From NCBI GenBank assembly GCA_029268515.1, contig JAQWNP010000007.1, positions 1-64,000 on the forward strand: a DNA stretch of 64,000 bases, given 5' to 3'. The stretch comes from Phycisphaerales bacterium. Its GTDB lineage: Bacteria; Planctomycetota; Phycisphaerae; Phycisphaerales; SM1A02. Positions within the stretch are counted from its first letter, which is position 1, and each line of letters opens with the position of its first letter. The position numbers and the translations under genes are program-made. The notes under the pieces were generated by a model. It searched no databases and had not been told where the DNA came from. It saw only the letters and a list, made by a program, of their open reading frames with translations. Shown piece after piece: positions 8,875-17,401 of the stretch.

Positions 8875-9081
8875 GGGGCTTAGTCTAGCATTGCTGCTGT
8901 GGTAAAAATGGACATAGACACCTTTTCCGGATTCTCCGGATTGAAAGCACCCTCTCATATTGCAGTCGGCTCGTTTCACGCGACAATGGGAAGATAGCGG
9001 TTCGTGCGGGCCGTATTGAGAAGGATTGTGGGCGGCCTCAAATCAAGGGTCGCGGTTGAATGCTGGATTTGGAAAGAGCTT

Positions 9082-10620
9082 ATGTCGCTGTCATTGGAAT
9101 ATTTCAGTCCCTCAGTTGAAGATGCTGGTGAAGGCAATCTTGATGCCTCAAGCGCTTATCTCATGGACAAGAATCTGCGAGCCTTGCCAGGAAAAATAGA
9201 CTTTCGCAAGAGCACCAAGGCTGGCGTGAATGGGATTCTTCGTGGGGATTCGGGGGCAGCGGGTGCGATGGCCATGACGGTTCAGTACGACGTAGCAGGG
9301 CGTGGTCTATTGATGCTGCAGACATGCCTTCTCCGCCAAAGAGACGAGCCTTACAACTTATCAGTTGAACTGGCTCGGCATCGCATCAAGATGTTTCTGA
9401 GCAAATCGGAAGAGTGGCAGATGTTCGATCTCAGCCAAGAGCATCCCGCGGTTGCAAATTGGGAAGACGCGCGTCAACTGTTGACTCGGGCGCTGGTCGC
9501 TAAAAATGGTTGTGAGGCGACTCGTTTAGCGAACAAGGCATTGGCTAAAAGTGTGGATGCGTCAGAGCGTCTGGCCACGGCACATGCGCAAATTCTATTG
9601 CACCGTCGCTATGGCCAGCGTGCTGCTTCTACAACGACCTTGGGCTTGCGTCTTTGGCCGAGTCGATTTGATCAGTCTGTGCTTGATTTAGTTGAGCGAG
9701 AGTTTGATGTTGTTTCACTGCCACTGATCTGGCGTGATATGGAGCCTCGTCAAGGTGAGATTGACTGGCGAGCAACCGATCGATTGATGTCTTGGGCTGA
9801 AAAGTGTGGCAAGCCTGTTCTTGCGGGGCCACTGCTTAATCTTTCGGAGCGTTGGATGCCCGATTGGATGCAAGTGTGGAAACATGATTACAAGGCTTGT
9901 CGCGATTTGCTTTATGATCATCTGCATCGTGTTGTTGATCGCTATAAGAACGCGGTAGCCATATGGAATGTCGGGAGTGGCCTGAATCTCAATGACTATT
10001 TCTCATTCACGCCCCAACAACTGCTCGATCTGACTCGAATGAGTGTGTTGGCGGTGCGAGAAGCGCGTCGCACCGCTCGTTGTTTACTAGAGCTTCGTGA
10101 GCCATTCGGCGAGCATGGTGCCATCAACAAGGACTCAATTGCACCGCGTGTATTTTTGGAGCAAGTGCTGCAAGAAGGTATTCGTATAGATGCGATTGGC
10201 GTCCAGCTGTTGTTTGGAGATGCTCGAGGCGGAATTCAGGTTCGAGATCTCATGCAGGTCAGTGATCTCTTGGATTCGTTTTTCCTTATTGAAATTCCAG
10301 TGGTTTTGACAGCTATTGGCGTGCCCAGTGAACAGGGGCAAGGAGAGGCTCTGCTTGGCGGTCAGTGGATGGGGGCCTGGTCTCAAGAGAAACAGGCGAT
10401 GTGGGCCACACGTACCTTTGCAATGTCACTCTCTAAGCCATTTGTTGATTCGGTACTGTGGACAGATCTCTATGACCACGATGGTGTGGCATTGAAGCAC
10501 TCTGGTTTGATTAGTGAGAAGGGGAAGCCCAAGATGGCGCTTAGCCGTCTTGCAGCCCATCGGCGCACGCTTCGCAAGCCGCTGGGGCCGCTGCGATTGC
10601 CAGTGAAGGCAAACACATGA
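9082..10620 (+). CDS. GH10-fold (xylanase-like) protein lacking both catalytic glutamates
   Basis: A 512-residue protein with no obvious signal peptide. The C-terminal 320 residues follow the glycoside hydrolase family 10 barrel: FDVVSLPLIWRDMEP and GEIDWRATDRLMSWAEKCG (early strands), AIWNVGSGLN (strand 4), IDAIGVQLLFGD (strand 6), PVVLTAIGVP (strand 7), and VLWTDLYDHDG with GKPKMALSRL at the end. In active GH10 enzymes strand 4 reads WDVVNE and strand 7 TELD; here the acid/base Glu is Gly300 and the nucleophile Glu is Ala411. The first 190 residues carry an unrecognised domain. ATG 9082 is preceded by GGAAAGAG. It overlaps the ComEA-like gene by 4 nt (ATGA). A carbohydrate-binding or structural role is inference. 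Confidence 0.75.
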   Translation: MSLSLEYFSPSVEDAGEGNLDASSAYLMDKNLRALPGKIDFRKSTKAGVNGILRGDSGAAGAMAMTVQYDVAGRGLLMLQTCLLRQRDEPYNLSVELARHRIKMFLSKSEEWQMFDLSQEHPAVANWEDARQLLTRALVAKNGCEATRLANKALAKSVDASERLATAHAQILLHRRYGQRAASTTTLGLRLWPSRFDQSVLDLVEREFDVVSLPLIWRDMEPRQGEIDWRATDRLMSWAEKCGKPVLAGPLLNLSERWMPDWMQVWKHDYKACRDLLYDHLHRVVDRYKNAVAIWNVGSGLNLNDYFSFTPQQLLDLTRMSVLAVREARRTARCLLELREPFGEHGAINKDSIAPRVFLEQVLQEGIRIDAIGVQLLFGDARGGIQVRDLMQVSDLLDSFFLIEIPVVLTAIGVPSEQGQGEALLGGQWMGAWSQEKQAMWATRTFAMSLSKPFVDSVLWTDLYDHDGVALKHSGLISEKGKPKMALSRLAAHRRTLRKPLGPLRLPVKANT

Positions 10621-10940
10621 GCCGCTCTTGTTTATCGCAGCAAAAGTTGTTTGTGAGTTTGTTGCTTGGTTTGTCTGTTGTGACGACATTCGCAGTGCCT
10701 CCTCTGCCATCGCGTTCAATTCTTGCGCCCGATCTCCGAATAGATATCAATCAAGCGAAGACTGCTGAATTAGAGTTATTGCCAGGAATTGGGGCAGCAT
10801 TGGCTCAGCGGATCGTGCGGTGGCGACAAGAAACAGGTCTGTATGCTTCGGTCGACGATCTTGATCAGATCGCTGGCATTGGACCGGTTCGGATCGCTGA
10901 ACTCAGATTGCTTGTGGTCGCAAGTAGCTCGCGCCGATAG
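10617..10940 (+). CDS. ComEA-like helix-hairpin-helix protein
   Basis: A 107-residue protein with an N-terminal hydrophobic segment (about residues 10-28, a membrane anchor or signal) and a ComEA-type double helix-hairpin-helix DNA-binding module: DINQAKTAELELLPGIG, ALAQRIVRWRQETG and DLDQIAGIGPVRIAELR. ComEA proteins bind incoming DNA outside the inner membrane during natural transformation; similar short modules also occur in other contexts. Its start overlaps the stop of the GH10-like gene by 4 nt, so the two are probably co-translated. mfd follows 35 bp downstream. Domain secure, uptake role inferred. Confidence 0.82.
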   Translation: MSRSCLSQQKLFVSLLLGLSVVTTFAVPPLPSRSILAPDLRIDINQAKTAELELLPGIGAALAQRIVRWRQETGLYASVDDLDQIAGIGPVRIAELRLLVVASSSRR

Positions 10941-10975
10941 AGTAGGCCTGATCATCCCGGTCGTATCCGGGCCCC

Positions 10976-13900
10976 ATGACCCAGGGGATAGTGGGTGTGA
11001 CGATGGTGGAGCTATTTGTGGCTGTGACCTGGATGGATCGACTGCGCGCGGATCCCGCAATGGCGGAGAGTTTGCGACGTATCAGGGCTGGAGGCCTTGT
11101 CGATTTTGCGCCATTGAATCAAACTGCCGCGGTCGTTTTTGCTGCAACCACCTGTCAGTTGCTCGCTGATTCCAAAGGGCCGGTGGTTTTTGTGACGGCT
11201 CATCTTGATGCGGTGGATGATGCGGCCGATGAGGCGGCGGGTTTGTTGCGTGATGATATTCATCCGGGCTTATCTACATATGTATTTCCGGCTCAGCAAA
11301 CGCTGCCAGGGATGGAGCAGACCAGCCCAGAAATTCTTGCTCAACGCCTTCATGTGCAGCAGCAGTTTTTACTCAACGCGGTGGCAGGCATGGTTGTTTG
11401 CTCTGCTGCCTCATTGATGCAATCGCTCCCCGCACCAGATGAGATTGCCCATTTGGTGCACCCGCTTAAAGTTGGGCAGAATGTTGATCGGGGGGGACTG
11501 CTGGCTTGGCTCAATCAAGCAGGCTATCGTCGGGTTGATTCGATTGATGGGCCAGGGCAGTTTGCGGTACGCGGTGGTATTGTCGATTTGTTCCCAAGTC
11601 TTGGTATGCCTGTGCGGCTGGATCTCTTCGGTGATGAACTCGAGTCACTGCATGAGGTTGATCTTGACACCCTTGGTTCTGATCGCCGTATTGATCGTGT
11701 CGAAATTATCGCAGCAGATATCGATCAGACGCACTGGGAACATGGTGTCACCTTGGCTGACCTGCTTCCAGACGACGCGGTTGTGGTACTCAGTGATATC
11801 CGGGAGCTGGCCGAGCAGGGACGCAGTTATCTCGATCGCGTGCAAGATCAGGCAGGGCTTCTGACCTGGGAAGAAGTGCAAGCCAAGCTTCTGGAGCGGG
11901 CCAGTTGTGTCTGCGCCATCCGCAGTCACGATTCACCAGGTGACGCTCAGGCAATTTCAGCATCGATGGCAGACCCACCAGCGCTGACCCCAGGCATGGG
12001 GCCAGCAGAACTATTGATGGAACTTGTTTCACATCAAAATGTCGTGGTGACTTGCCAAAATAATGGTGAAGCTCAACGTCTTGAAGAGATCATTGAGCAG
12101 CAGGAAACACTCGTTGATAAGGTGCAAATTGAGCTTCGCTATTTGCGAGAGTCTTTTGTTCTCGGCTCGCCACCTGACCAGTGGATGCTGCTGCCTCATG
12201 ATGAACTGATGGGCCGTCATGGTGTCCGTCGTCGCTTTGCTCAGCGTGGGCAGGGTGATGGTGCGAAAGATGGCGTTGGTGCTCATCAGGATCAAGCAGG
12301 TGGTGATCGGCCAGGTATTGATCGCTTTGTCGAAATTGCCGTAGGTGATCTTGTGGTGCATCGAGACCATGGTGTGGCCAAGTACATCGGGATCACGCCC
12401 AGCTCACGCGTCAAGCAGTCTACTGAGCCGGAAGTGGAAGAGTATGTGACACTTGAGTTTGCCAAACGGGCACTGGTCCATGTGCCGGTGACGCGTATCG
12501 ATCTCGTGCAGAAGTACATTGGGGCATTTCATGGTGATCCCAAACTCTCAACGCTGGGTAGCAAGACTTGGGCGAAGCAAAAAGCTGATGTTGCTGGCGC
12601 GGTAGAGTCATTTGCGGGTGATCTTCTTCGTGTGCAGGCGGCTCGAGCGTCTGTCAAAGGTATTAAGTATGAACCTGATTCATCCTGGCAATCAGAGTTT
12701 GAAGCCTCGTTTCCATATGATGAAACGGCTGATCAGCTTGATGCGATTGCCAATGTCAAAAGAGATATGGAGCGATGGCGTCCCATGGATCGATTGATCT
12801 GTGGAGATGTTGGTTTTGGTAAAACAGAAGTCGCGGTGCGGGCGGCATTCAAAGCGGTCAATGCAGGCAAGCAGGTGGCTGTGCTGGTGCCGACGACGGT
12901 GCTTGCTGAGCAGCATGATCGTACTTTCGCTGCTCGAATGGCCGGTTACCCCATGGTTGTTGAGTCGCTGAGCCGTTTCAAAGGCCCCAGCGATCAAAAG
13001 GAAATCGCCAAGCGGGTTGGCTTGGGTGAAGTTGATGTGCTCATTGGTACCCATCGGATCTTAAGCAGTGATATTCGATTTGCAGACCTTGGGCTTGTCA
13101 TTATCGATGAAGAACAGCGTTTCGGTGTCGAGCATAAACAGCGGCTGTTAGCGATGCGTGCCACTGTCGATGTGTTGACACTCAGTGCGACGCCAATTCC
13201 AAGAACGCTGCATATGGCAATGTTAGGTTTGCGTGACATTAGCTCACTGAAGACGCCGCCTCTTGATCGCCGTGCGGTGGTGACAGAAGTCATGGCCTAC
13301 GAAAAGTCGCGTATCGCTCGTGCGTTGGAGCGTGAACTTGCTCGTGAGGGGCAGGCGTTTTACTTACACAATCGTGTGCACAGTATTGAGTCGACTGCCG
13401 ATGAGGTCCAGCGGATGGTGCCCAATGCGAGAATTGCCATTGGCCATGGTCAAATGCGTCCGCGTGAGCTTGAGCGAGTCATGCTGGCATTCATTCGCCG
13501 TGAGATCGACATCTTGGTGTGCACCACGATTATCGAATCTGGTATTGATATTCCCAATGCCAATACAATGATCGTTGATCAGGCTCATCAGTTCGGGTTG
13601 GCGCAGCTTCATCAGCTTCGCGGCCGAGTAGGGCGGTATAAGAACAGGGCTTATTGTTATCTCTTGCTGCCGCGTGATCGGCCGCCCACGGCCATTGCGC
13701 TGCAGCGGCTCAAAGCGATTGAAGGCTTTAGCATGTTGGGCGCGGGTTATCAGATTGCACTGCGTGATCTGGAGATTCGTGGGGCTGGCAATCTGATTGG
13801 TTCTGAGCAATCCGGACATATCTCGGTCATTGGGTATGAGATGTACTGTCGTTTGCTCGAAAAATCAGTGCGTCAACTCAAGCGTGAGCCCGAGCCGCCA

Positions 13901-14380
13901 CCATCACCACAAGTGGAGTTGCGGATTCAGGTGGGATTGCCACGGGGGTACATCCCCTCAGAAACACGCAGGCTTGATGCCTATCGGCGGCTTGCAGAGG
14001 CAACTGATGAAGCTCAGCTCGATCGAGCAGTCGCCGCTTTGGAAAGTGCTTATGGGCAGTTGCCAGTGGTCTCACATCGCCTGGTTGACCTGCATCGGGT
14101 TCGTGTCCTGGCGGCAAATTTGGCTGTTCACTCGGTGCTCCGAATGGCAGAGGATCTGGTCTTCAAGACCAAAAATGGGCACCTTCTTGAAGTTCAGCTC
14201 GCTGATGCGCCAGGTATGCGGCGGGTGGTTGGTCAGCCAGATGCTCAGGGGATGGTCGAATTTTTCTATCGACCACCAGCGGAAGAGTTCAAGGCGGATG
14301 TGGTTGCGTCGAGGTTGGCTCACCGGCTTCGTGGGTCTTCATCTGAAAGAGGGGGCGTTTCAGAGGGGCCTGCTTCCTGA
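10976..14380 (+). CDS. mfd: Transcription-repair coupling factor
   Basis: Mfd is an ATP-driven translocase that removes RNA polymerase stalled at DNA damage and recruits UvrA. The 1134-residue protein has the full plan: a UvrB-like N-terminal region (GGIVDLFPSLGMPVRLDLFG), an RNA-polymerase-interacting domain (VGDLVVHRDHGVAKYIGI), helicase motor motifs (GDVGFGKTEVAVRAAF as Walker A, DEEQRFGVEHKQRL as the DEEQ box, LSATPIPRTLHM), the second RecA domain (TTIIESGIDIPNANTMI, HQLRGRVGR), and the C-terminal domain. ATG 10976 is uncertain because it lacks a clear ribosome site and follows a CCCGG/CCGGG hairpin (10956-10971); ATG 11003 and 11033 are alternatives. A Gly/Asp/Gln-rich insert near residues 420-440 looks disordered. 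Confidence 0.95.
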   Translation: MTQGIVGVTMVELFVAVTWMDRLRADPAMAESLRRIRAGGLVDFAPLNQTAAVVFAATTCQLLADSKGPVVFVTAHLDAVDDAADEAAGLLRDDIHPGLSTYVFPAQQTLPGMEQTSPEILAQRLHVQQQFLLNAVAGMVVCSAASLMQSLPAPDEIAHLVHPLKVGQNVDRGGLLAWLNQAGYRRVDSIDGPGQFAVRGGIVDLFPSLGMPVRLDLFGDELESLHEVDLDTLGSDRRIDRVEIIAADIDQTHWEHGVTLADLLPDDAVVVLSDIRELAEQGRSYLDRVQDQAGLLTWEEVQAKLLERASCVCAIRSHDSPGDAQAISASMADPPALTPGMGPAELLMELVSHQNVVVTCQNNGEAQRLEEIIEQQETLVDKVQIELRYLRESFVLGSPPDQWMLLPHDELMGRHGVRRRFAQRGQGDGAKDGVGAHQDQAGGDRPGIDRFVEIAVGDLVVHRDHGVAKYIGITPSSRVKQSTEPEVEEYVTLEFAKRALVHVPVTRIDLVQKYIGAFHGDPKLSTLGSKTWAKQKADVAGAVESFAGDLLRVQAARASVKGIKYEPDSSWQSEFEASFPYDETADQLDAIANVKRDMERWRPMDRLICGDVGFGKTEVAVRAAFKAVNAGKQVAVLVPTTVLAEQHDRTFAARMAGYPMVVESLSRFKGPSDQKEIAKRVGLGEVDVLIGTHRILSSDIRFADLGLVIIDEEQRFGVEHKQRLLAMRATVDVLTLSATPIPRTLHMAMLGLRDISSLKTPPLDRRAVVTEVMAYEKSRIARALERELAREGQAFYLHNRVHSIESTADEVQRMVPNARIAIGHGQMRPRELERVMLAFIRREIDILVCTTIIESGIDIPNANTMIVDQAHQFGLAQLHQLRGRVGRYKNRAYCYLLLPRDRPPTAIALQRLKAIEGFSMLGAGYQIALRDLEIRGAGNLIGSEQSGHISVIGYEMYCRLLEKSVRQLKREPEPPPSPQVELRIQVGLPRGYIPSETRRLDAYRRLAEATDEAQLDRAVAALESAYGQLPVVSHRLVDLHRVRVLAANLAVHSVLRMAEDLVFKTKNGHLLEVQLADAPGMRRVVGQPDAQGMVEFFYRPPAEEFKADVVASRLAHRLRGSSSERGGVSEGPAS

Positions 14381-14488
14381 GCGATCAGAGGTGAGATCGG
14401 TTTTGTCCCAGCCTTTCTTGCAGAGCACTGGCTTGCACGGCCGATCTTCCTTGAGCTGATCAAGCCCCTATGGAGGTAGACCCACAAT

Positions 14489-14899
14489 ATGGAAGCAAAC
14501 GGACGAGCAGTATTGCCTGCGACACGTAGTTCAGTCACGCACAAATTCGCGATCACTGGCCACGAGGGTTATTTGACCATTGGTCTTTTTGAGAATGGCC
14601 AGGTGGGTGAGATCTTCATCAAAATGAGTAAGGAAGGCTCGACGCTGTCTGGTCTGATTCAGGGTTTTACGAGAGCCTTCAGTCTCGCTTTGCAGTACGG
14701 GCTACCCCTGCAAGCGGCCTGTGATCGCTTTCGAGGAATGCGTTTTGATCCAATGGGCGCCACCAGTAACCCTGATATTCCAGAGGCGACCAGTATTCTT
14801 GACTACGTGGCTCGGTATCTGGAGTTTCGCTTTGTTGAACAGCGCGGCTCTCCAAGCAGTAAATCACGCCAGCCCATTGCGGTTTTTAGTGAATCATAA
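14489..14899 (+). CDS. Stand-alone TSCPD domain protein (class II ribonucleotide reductase C-terminal type)
   Basis: A 136-residue protein that matches the C-terminal TSCPD region of adenosylcobalamin-dependent ribonucleotide reductases (NrdJ): GHEGYLTIGLFENG, GEIFIKMSKEGSTLSGL, FSLALQYGLPLQA and RFDPMGATSNPDI, then SILDYVARYLEFRF. The usual paired cysteines of the TSCPD name are not obvious here. A good ribosome site, GGAGG at 14472-14476, precedes ATG 14489. The catalytic reductase is not in this window. In some bacteria NrdJ is split into two genes; this could be the small partner or a free regulatory or DNA-binding domain. A strong terminator follows. Confidence 0.85.
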   Translation: MEANGRAVLPATRSSVTHKFAITGHEGYLTIGLFENGQVGEIFIKMSKEGSTLSGLIQGFTRAFSLALQYGLPLQAACDRFRGMRFDPMGATSNPDIPEATSILDYVARYLEFRFVEQRGSPSSKSRQPIAVFSES

Positions 14900-14913
14900 A
14901 GTGAGCACCACTT

Positions 14914-14953
14914 AACGAAAACGCCCGCCTCATTGATAGGCGGGCGTTTTTTT
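14914..14953. terminator. Bidirectional rho-independent terminator
   Basis: A perfect 10-bp stem pairs 14921-14930 with 14938-14947 around a 7-nt loop. A run of seven T follows on the plus strand. On the minus strand the matching T run comes from AAAA at 14918-14921. It ends the mfd/TSCPD unit from the left and the rplI operon from the right. Confidence 0.92.
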
Positions 14954-14976
14954 GTATTTATAGCGGACGGTCTAGG

Positions 14977-15570
14977 TCATGACTGAGTGGCAGCTTCTTC
15001 GGTCTCAGTTGCTGATGCTGAAGTCTCGTCCTCGGCCCCGGTCTCAGGTGTTTGATCTTTCTGCTCCTGATCATCGGGGGTCTCATCGTTGTCTTCTAAT
15101 TCTTCTAAGGTGCGATCAGGTTTGACGATCAGTGTCACATCTGTCTTGAGATCCTTGTCGAATTGAATGGGTACCAGATATTCACCGACGCGACGAATAG
15201 ACTGGGCGAGCCGAACGGAGCGGACGCCAACGTTATAGCCAGCCTCAACAAGGGCGTCAGCAATATCTCGCTGACTCACAGATCCATACAAGGCGCCCTG
15301 ATCGTTGCAGCTGCGGACCACAGAGATGGTTACGGCTTCCATGCGAGTCAGTAGTTCGACACGTGCTGATCGCAGCGCTTGCAGTTCCGCCTCAGCTTCA
15401 GCTCGGCGTTCAGCCAATGCTGCAATTCGGTGCTTTGTTGGTGGCTCGGCAAGGCCATGTGGAATCAGAAAGTTGCTTGCATAGCCGCGCTTGGCGCGGA
15501 CGACATCGCCGACAATGCCAAGGCCTTCGACGTTTTCGAGTAACAATAAGTTGACGCGTTTCATTGCCAT
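14977..15570 (-). CDS. rplI: 50S ribosomal protein bL9 with acidic tail
   Basis: bL9 binds 23S rRNA near the L1 stalk. The N-terminal domain is typical (VNLLLLENVEGLGIVGDVVRA, RGYASNFLIPHGLA), followed by the long helix and the C-terminal domain (ALYGSVSQRDIADAL, VGVRSVRL). About 45 extra residues at the end are rich in Glu, Asp, Thr and Gln and look disordered; standard bL9 stops near residue 150. ATG 15570 is preceded by GAGG. It is the last gene of the minus-strand operon, 162 bp after ssb, and ends just before the shared terminator. Confidence 0.95.
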   Translation of the reverse strand: MAMKRVNLLLLENVEGLGIVGDVVRAKRGYASNFLIPHGLAEPPTKHRIAALAERRAEAEAELQALRSARVELLTRMEAVTISVVRSCNDQGALYGSVSQRDIADALVEAGYNVGVRSVRLAQSIRRVGEYLVPIQFDKDLKTDVTLIVKPDRTLEELEDNDETPDDQEQKDQTPETGAEDETSASATETEEAATQS

Positions 15571-15732
15571 GGTGCGCTGTCCTCGTTCGGGTGACGGTGA
15601 GGAGTGCTCGTCACAGCGACCAGCACCCCAACGCGTGGTGCTCGCAAGCACCATTAGTTGTGGGTCGGGGACTATAGCAGGATCAACCGCGTTATGCGGT
15701 TGGCGAGCGTCAATAGACTCATCTGAGGTGTT

Positions 15733-16167
15733 CTAGAAGGGGATATCGGCTTCGCTGACCGGTTGGTGTTGGCCACCTGCATTGGCTGCTGGTGCAGATT
15801 GTTGTTGGCCGCCACCAGCACCACCGCTACCGCCGCGTGAGTCGACGAACTGAAAGTTCTCGACCACCACCTTGAGCTTAGAACGATTCCCACCATCTTT
15901 GTCCTGCCATGAATCGAGCTTGAGGCGTCCTTCGATAAACACGGGGCGTCCCTTGGCTAGATATTGGTTCATGACTTCAGCAGTGCGACCCCAGGCTTCG
16001 CAGTCAACAAAGGTGGTTTCCTCTCGCTGCTCACCGGTGTCTTTGGTCTTATAGCGTCGGTTAACCGCCAGACCAATATTCGCAACGGCTTGGTTGCTCG
16101 GGGTGTATTTAAGTTCAACGTCACGGGTCAGATTGCCCATGAGCATTACGCGGTTGAAGTTCGCCAT
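15733..16167 (-). CDS. ssb: Single-stranded DNA-binding protein
   Basis: A 144-residue SSB that coats single-stranded DNA in replication, repair and recombination. The OB fold is clear (FNRVMLMGNLTRDVELKYTP, NIGLAVNRRYKT, FVDCEAWGRTAEV, FIEGRLKLDSW). A Gly/Gln-rich linker leads to the acidic tip EADIPF, which recruits partner proteins. ATG 16167 has AGGGAGG just upstream, so I do not use the longer in-frame ORF from 16197. It lies between rpsF and rplI, the classic ssb location, but rpsR, normally next to it, is absent. Confidence 0.96.
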   Translation of the reverse strand: MANFNRVMLMGNLTRDVELKYTPSNQAVANIGLAVNRRYKTKDTGEQREETTFVDCEAWGRTAEVMNQYLAKGRPVFIEGRLKLDSWQDKDGGNRSKLKVVVENFQFVDSRGGSGGAGGGQQQSAPAANAGGQHQPVSEADIPF

Positions 16168-16258
16168 TGTGACCTCCCTGTTCTCAAAGCGTTTCAATCA
16201 GGATAGCGGCTTGGGGCCTTTTGGTCAGGAATGAGCCCCGTGCGCGACAGGTTGCGAT

Positions 16259-16768
16259 TTAGCTTGTTTCGGTGTTTTCGCTCGGGGCCTCAGTGACCAC
16301 AGCCTGGGCCACAGGTTCTTCATCGACAACGGTTTCCATCGTGGCGATGGGCTCTGGAGCTGTTTCTGGGGCAGCATCAGTCGCTGGTGTTGCAGGGCCT
16401 TGGTCACGCAAGTTGATCTCGTCGGACAGTGAGGCCTGGCCATCAGATTCTTCAATCTGCTCTTGTGTGACGTGATCGGCGCGTGTGACCATGCCACGAA
16501 GCAGTTGCTCCGAGAGGTTGCATCCCTTCTCGATGTTGGCGATCTGATCAGCAGCAGCCTTAAAGTAGGTCAGGAAATAGATGCCTCTTTTATTTCCCTT
16601 GATGTCATAGGCAAGGCGACGTTCATCCCACTTCGCAAAAGAGATGACCTGCGCATCAGCCCGTGCCAAGAGTTCGTGGACATGGTCAGATGCAGCCTTG
16701 AGGTCGGTTGCAACAGAGGCCGGGAAAAGGAAGAGGCCTTCATAGGTATGGGTGCGGATCTTAGACAT
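16259..16768 (-). CDS. rpsF: 30S ribosomal protein bS6 with extended tail
   Basis: bS6 binds 16S rRNA together with bS18. The core is about 100 residues: YEGLFLFPASVATDL, VISFAKWDERRLAYDIKG, KRGIYFLTYFKA, NIEKGCNLSEQLLRGMV. It is followed by about 65 residues rich in Ala, Pro, Glu and Thr, an unusually long acidic tail for this family that matches the acidic tails on bL9 and bL25 in the same operon. It lies 36 bp after pth and 91 bp before ssb. Confidence 0.94.
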   Translation of the reverse strand: MSKIRTHTYEGLFLFPASVATDLKAASDHVHELLARADAQVISFAKWDERRLAYDIKGNKRGIYFLTYFKAAADQIANIEKGCNLSEQLLRGMVTRADHVTQEQIEESDGQASLSDEINLRDQGPATPATDAAPETAPEPIATMETVVDEEPVAQAVVTEAPSENTETS

Positions 16769-16804
16769 TTGAATTAGTACTCCGTGACCAGTCGTAGGTC
16801 TTTC

Positions 16805-17389
16805 TCAAGCAGTCGCTTTTCGATTAAATCGGTTCATTGTTTCGGTTGTGCCGGCAGTGACCCAGCAGGTCGCTGCTGCAACGGCATCTTCAAGAGCGGG
16901 CTCAAGTTGCTCACGCTGATCTTCGCGAAAGCGCCCGAGAACATAATCTTTTTGAGGAATTTGCCCTGGTTCATCAATACCAATACGCAGGCGTGCGTAT
17001 TGGCCAGAGCCCAGTCGTTGTTCAATATCAGTGAGGCCATTGTGCCCACCAGCAGAACCACTGGGCCGCATGCGTATGCTGCCGCACGGTAGGGCGACAT
17101 CATCAACAAGTACCAGGACGTCTTCCTCAATATTCAACTTATAGAAATTTGCTGCCTCGCTGAGGCTTACGCCAGAGCGATTCATGAACGTCGTTGGCTT
17201 TACAAGTAGGACTTTCTCGTCACTGATCTGAACATCAATGACGACGGCATGGAACTTGCTTCTGGCCGGCGCTGCATCGCCATAGCGTCTGGCCAAGCGA
17301 TCAAGTACATCGAACCCAACATTGTGTCGGGTTGAAACATACTTAGAACCGGGATTGCCAAGGCCTGCGATGAGCTTCATAACATTCAT
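16805..17389 (-). CDS. pth: Peptidyl-tRNA hydrolase
   Basis: Releases tRNA from peptidyl-tRNA dropped by ribosomes. The active-site motifs are intact: GLGNPGSKYVSTRHNVGF (with the catalytic His), VKPTTFMNRSG, VLVDDVALP (with the key Asp), and GSAGGHNGLTDIEQRLG. The 194-residue length is normal. ATG 17389 or ATG 17380 could be the start; neither has a strong ribosome site. It follows rplY by 12 bp, a common pairing, and precedes rpsF. Confidence 0.96.
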   Translation of the reverse strand: MNVMKLIAGLGNPGSKYVSTRHNVGFDVLDRLARRYGDAAPARSKFHAVVIDVQISDEKVLLVKPTTFMNRSGVSLSEAANFYKLNIEEDVLVLVDDVALPCGSIRMRPSGSAGGHNGLTDIEQRLGSGQYARLRIGIDEPGQIPQKDYVLGRFREDQREQLEPALEDAVAAATCWVTAGTTETMNRFNRKATA

Positions 17390-17401
17390 GCAACGAGGTG
17401 G

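Noticed and set aside
10956-10971. Terminator between the ComEA-like gene and mfd
   Set aside because: CCCGG/CCGGG forms a short stem but has no T run and lies directly before the mfd start.
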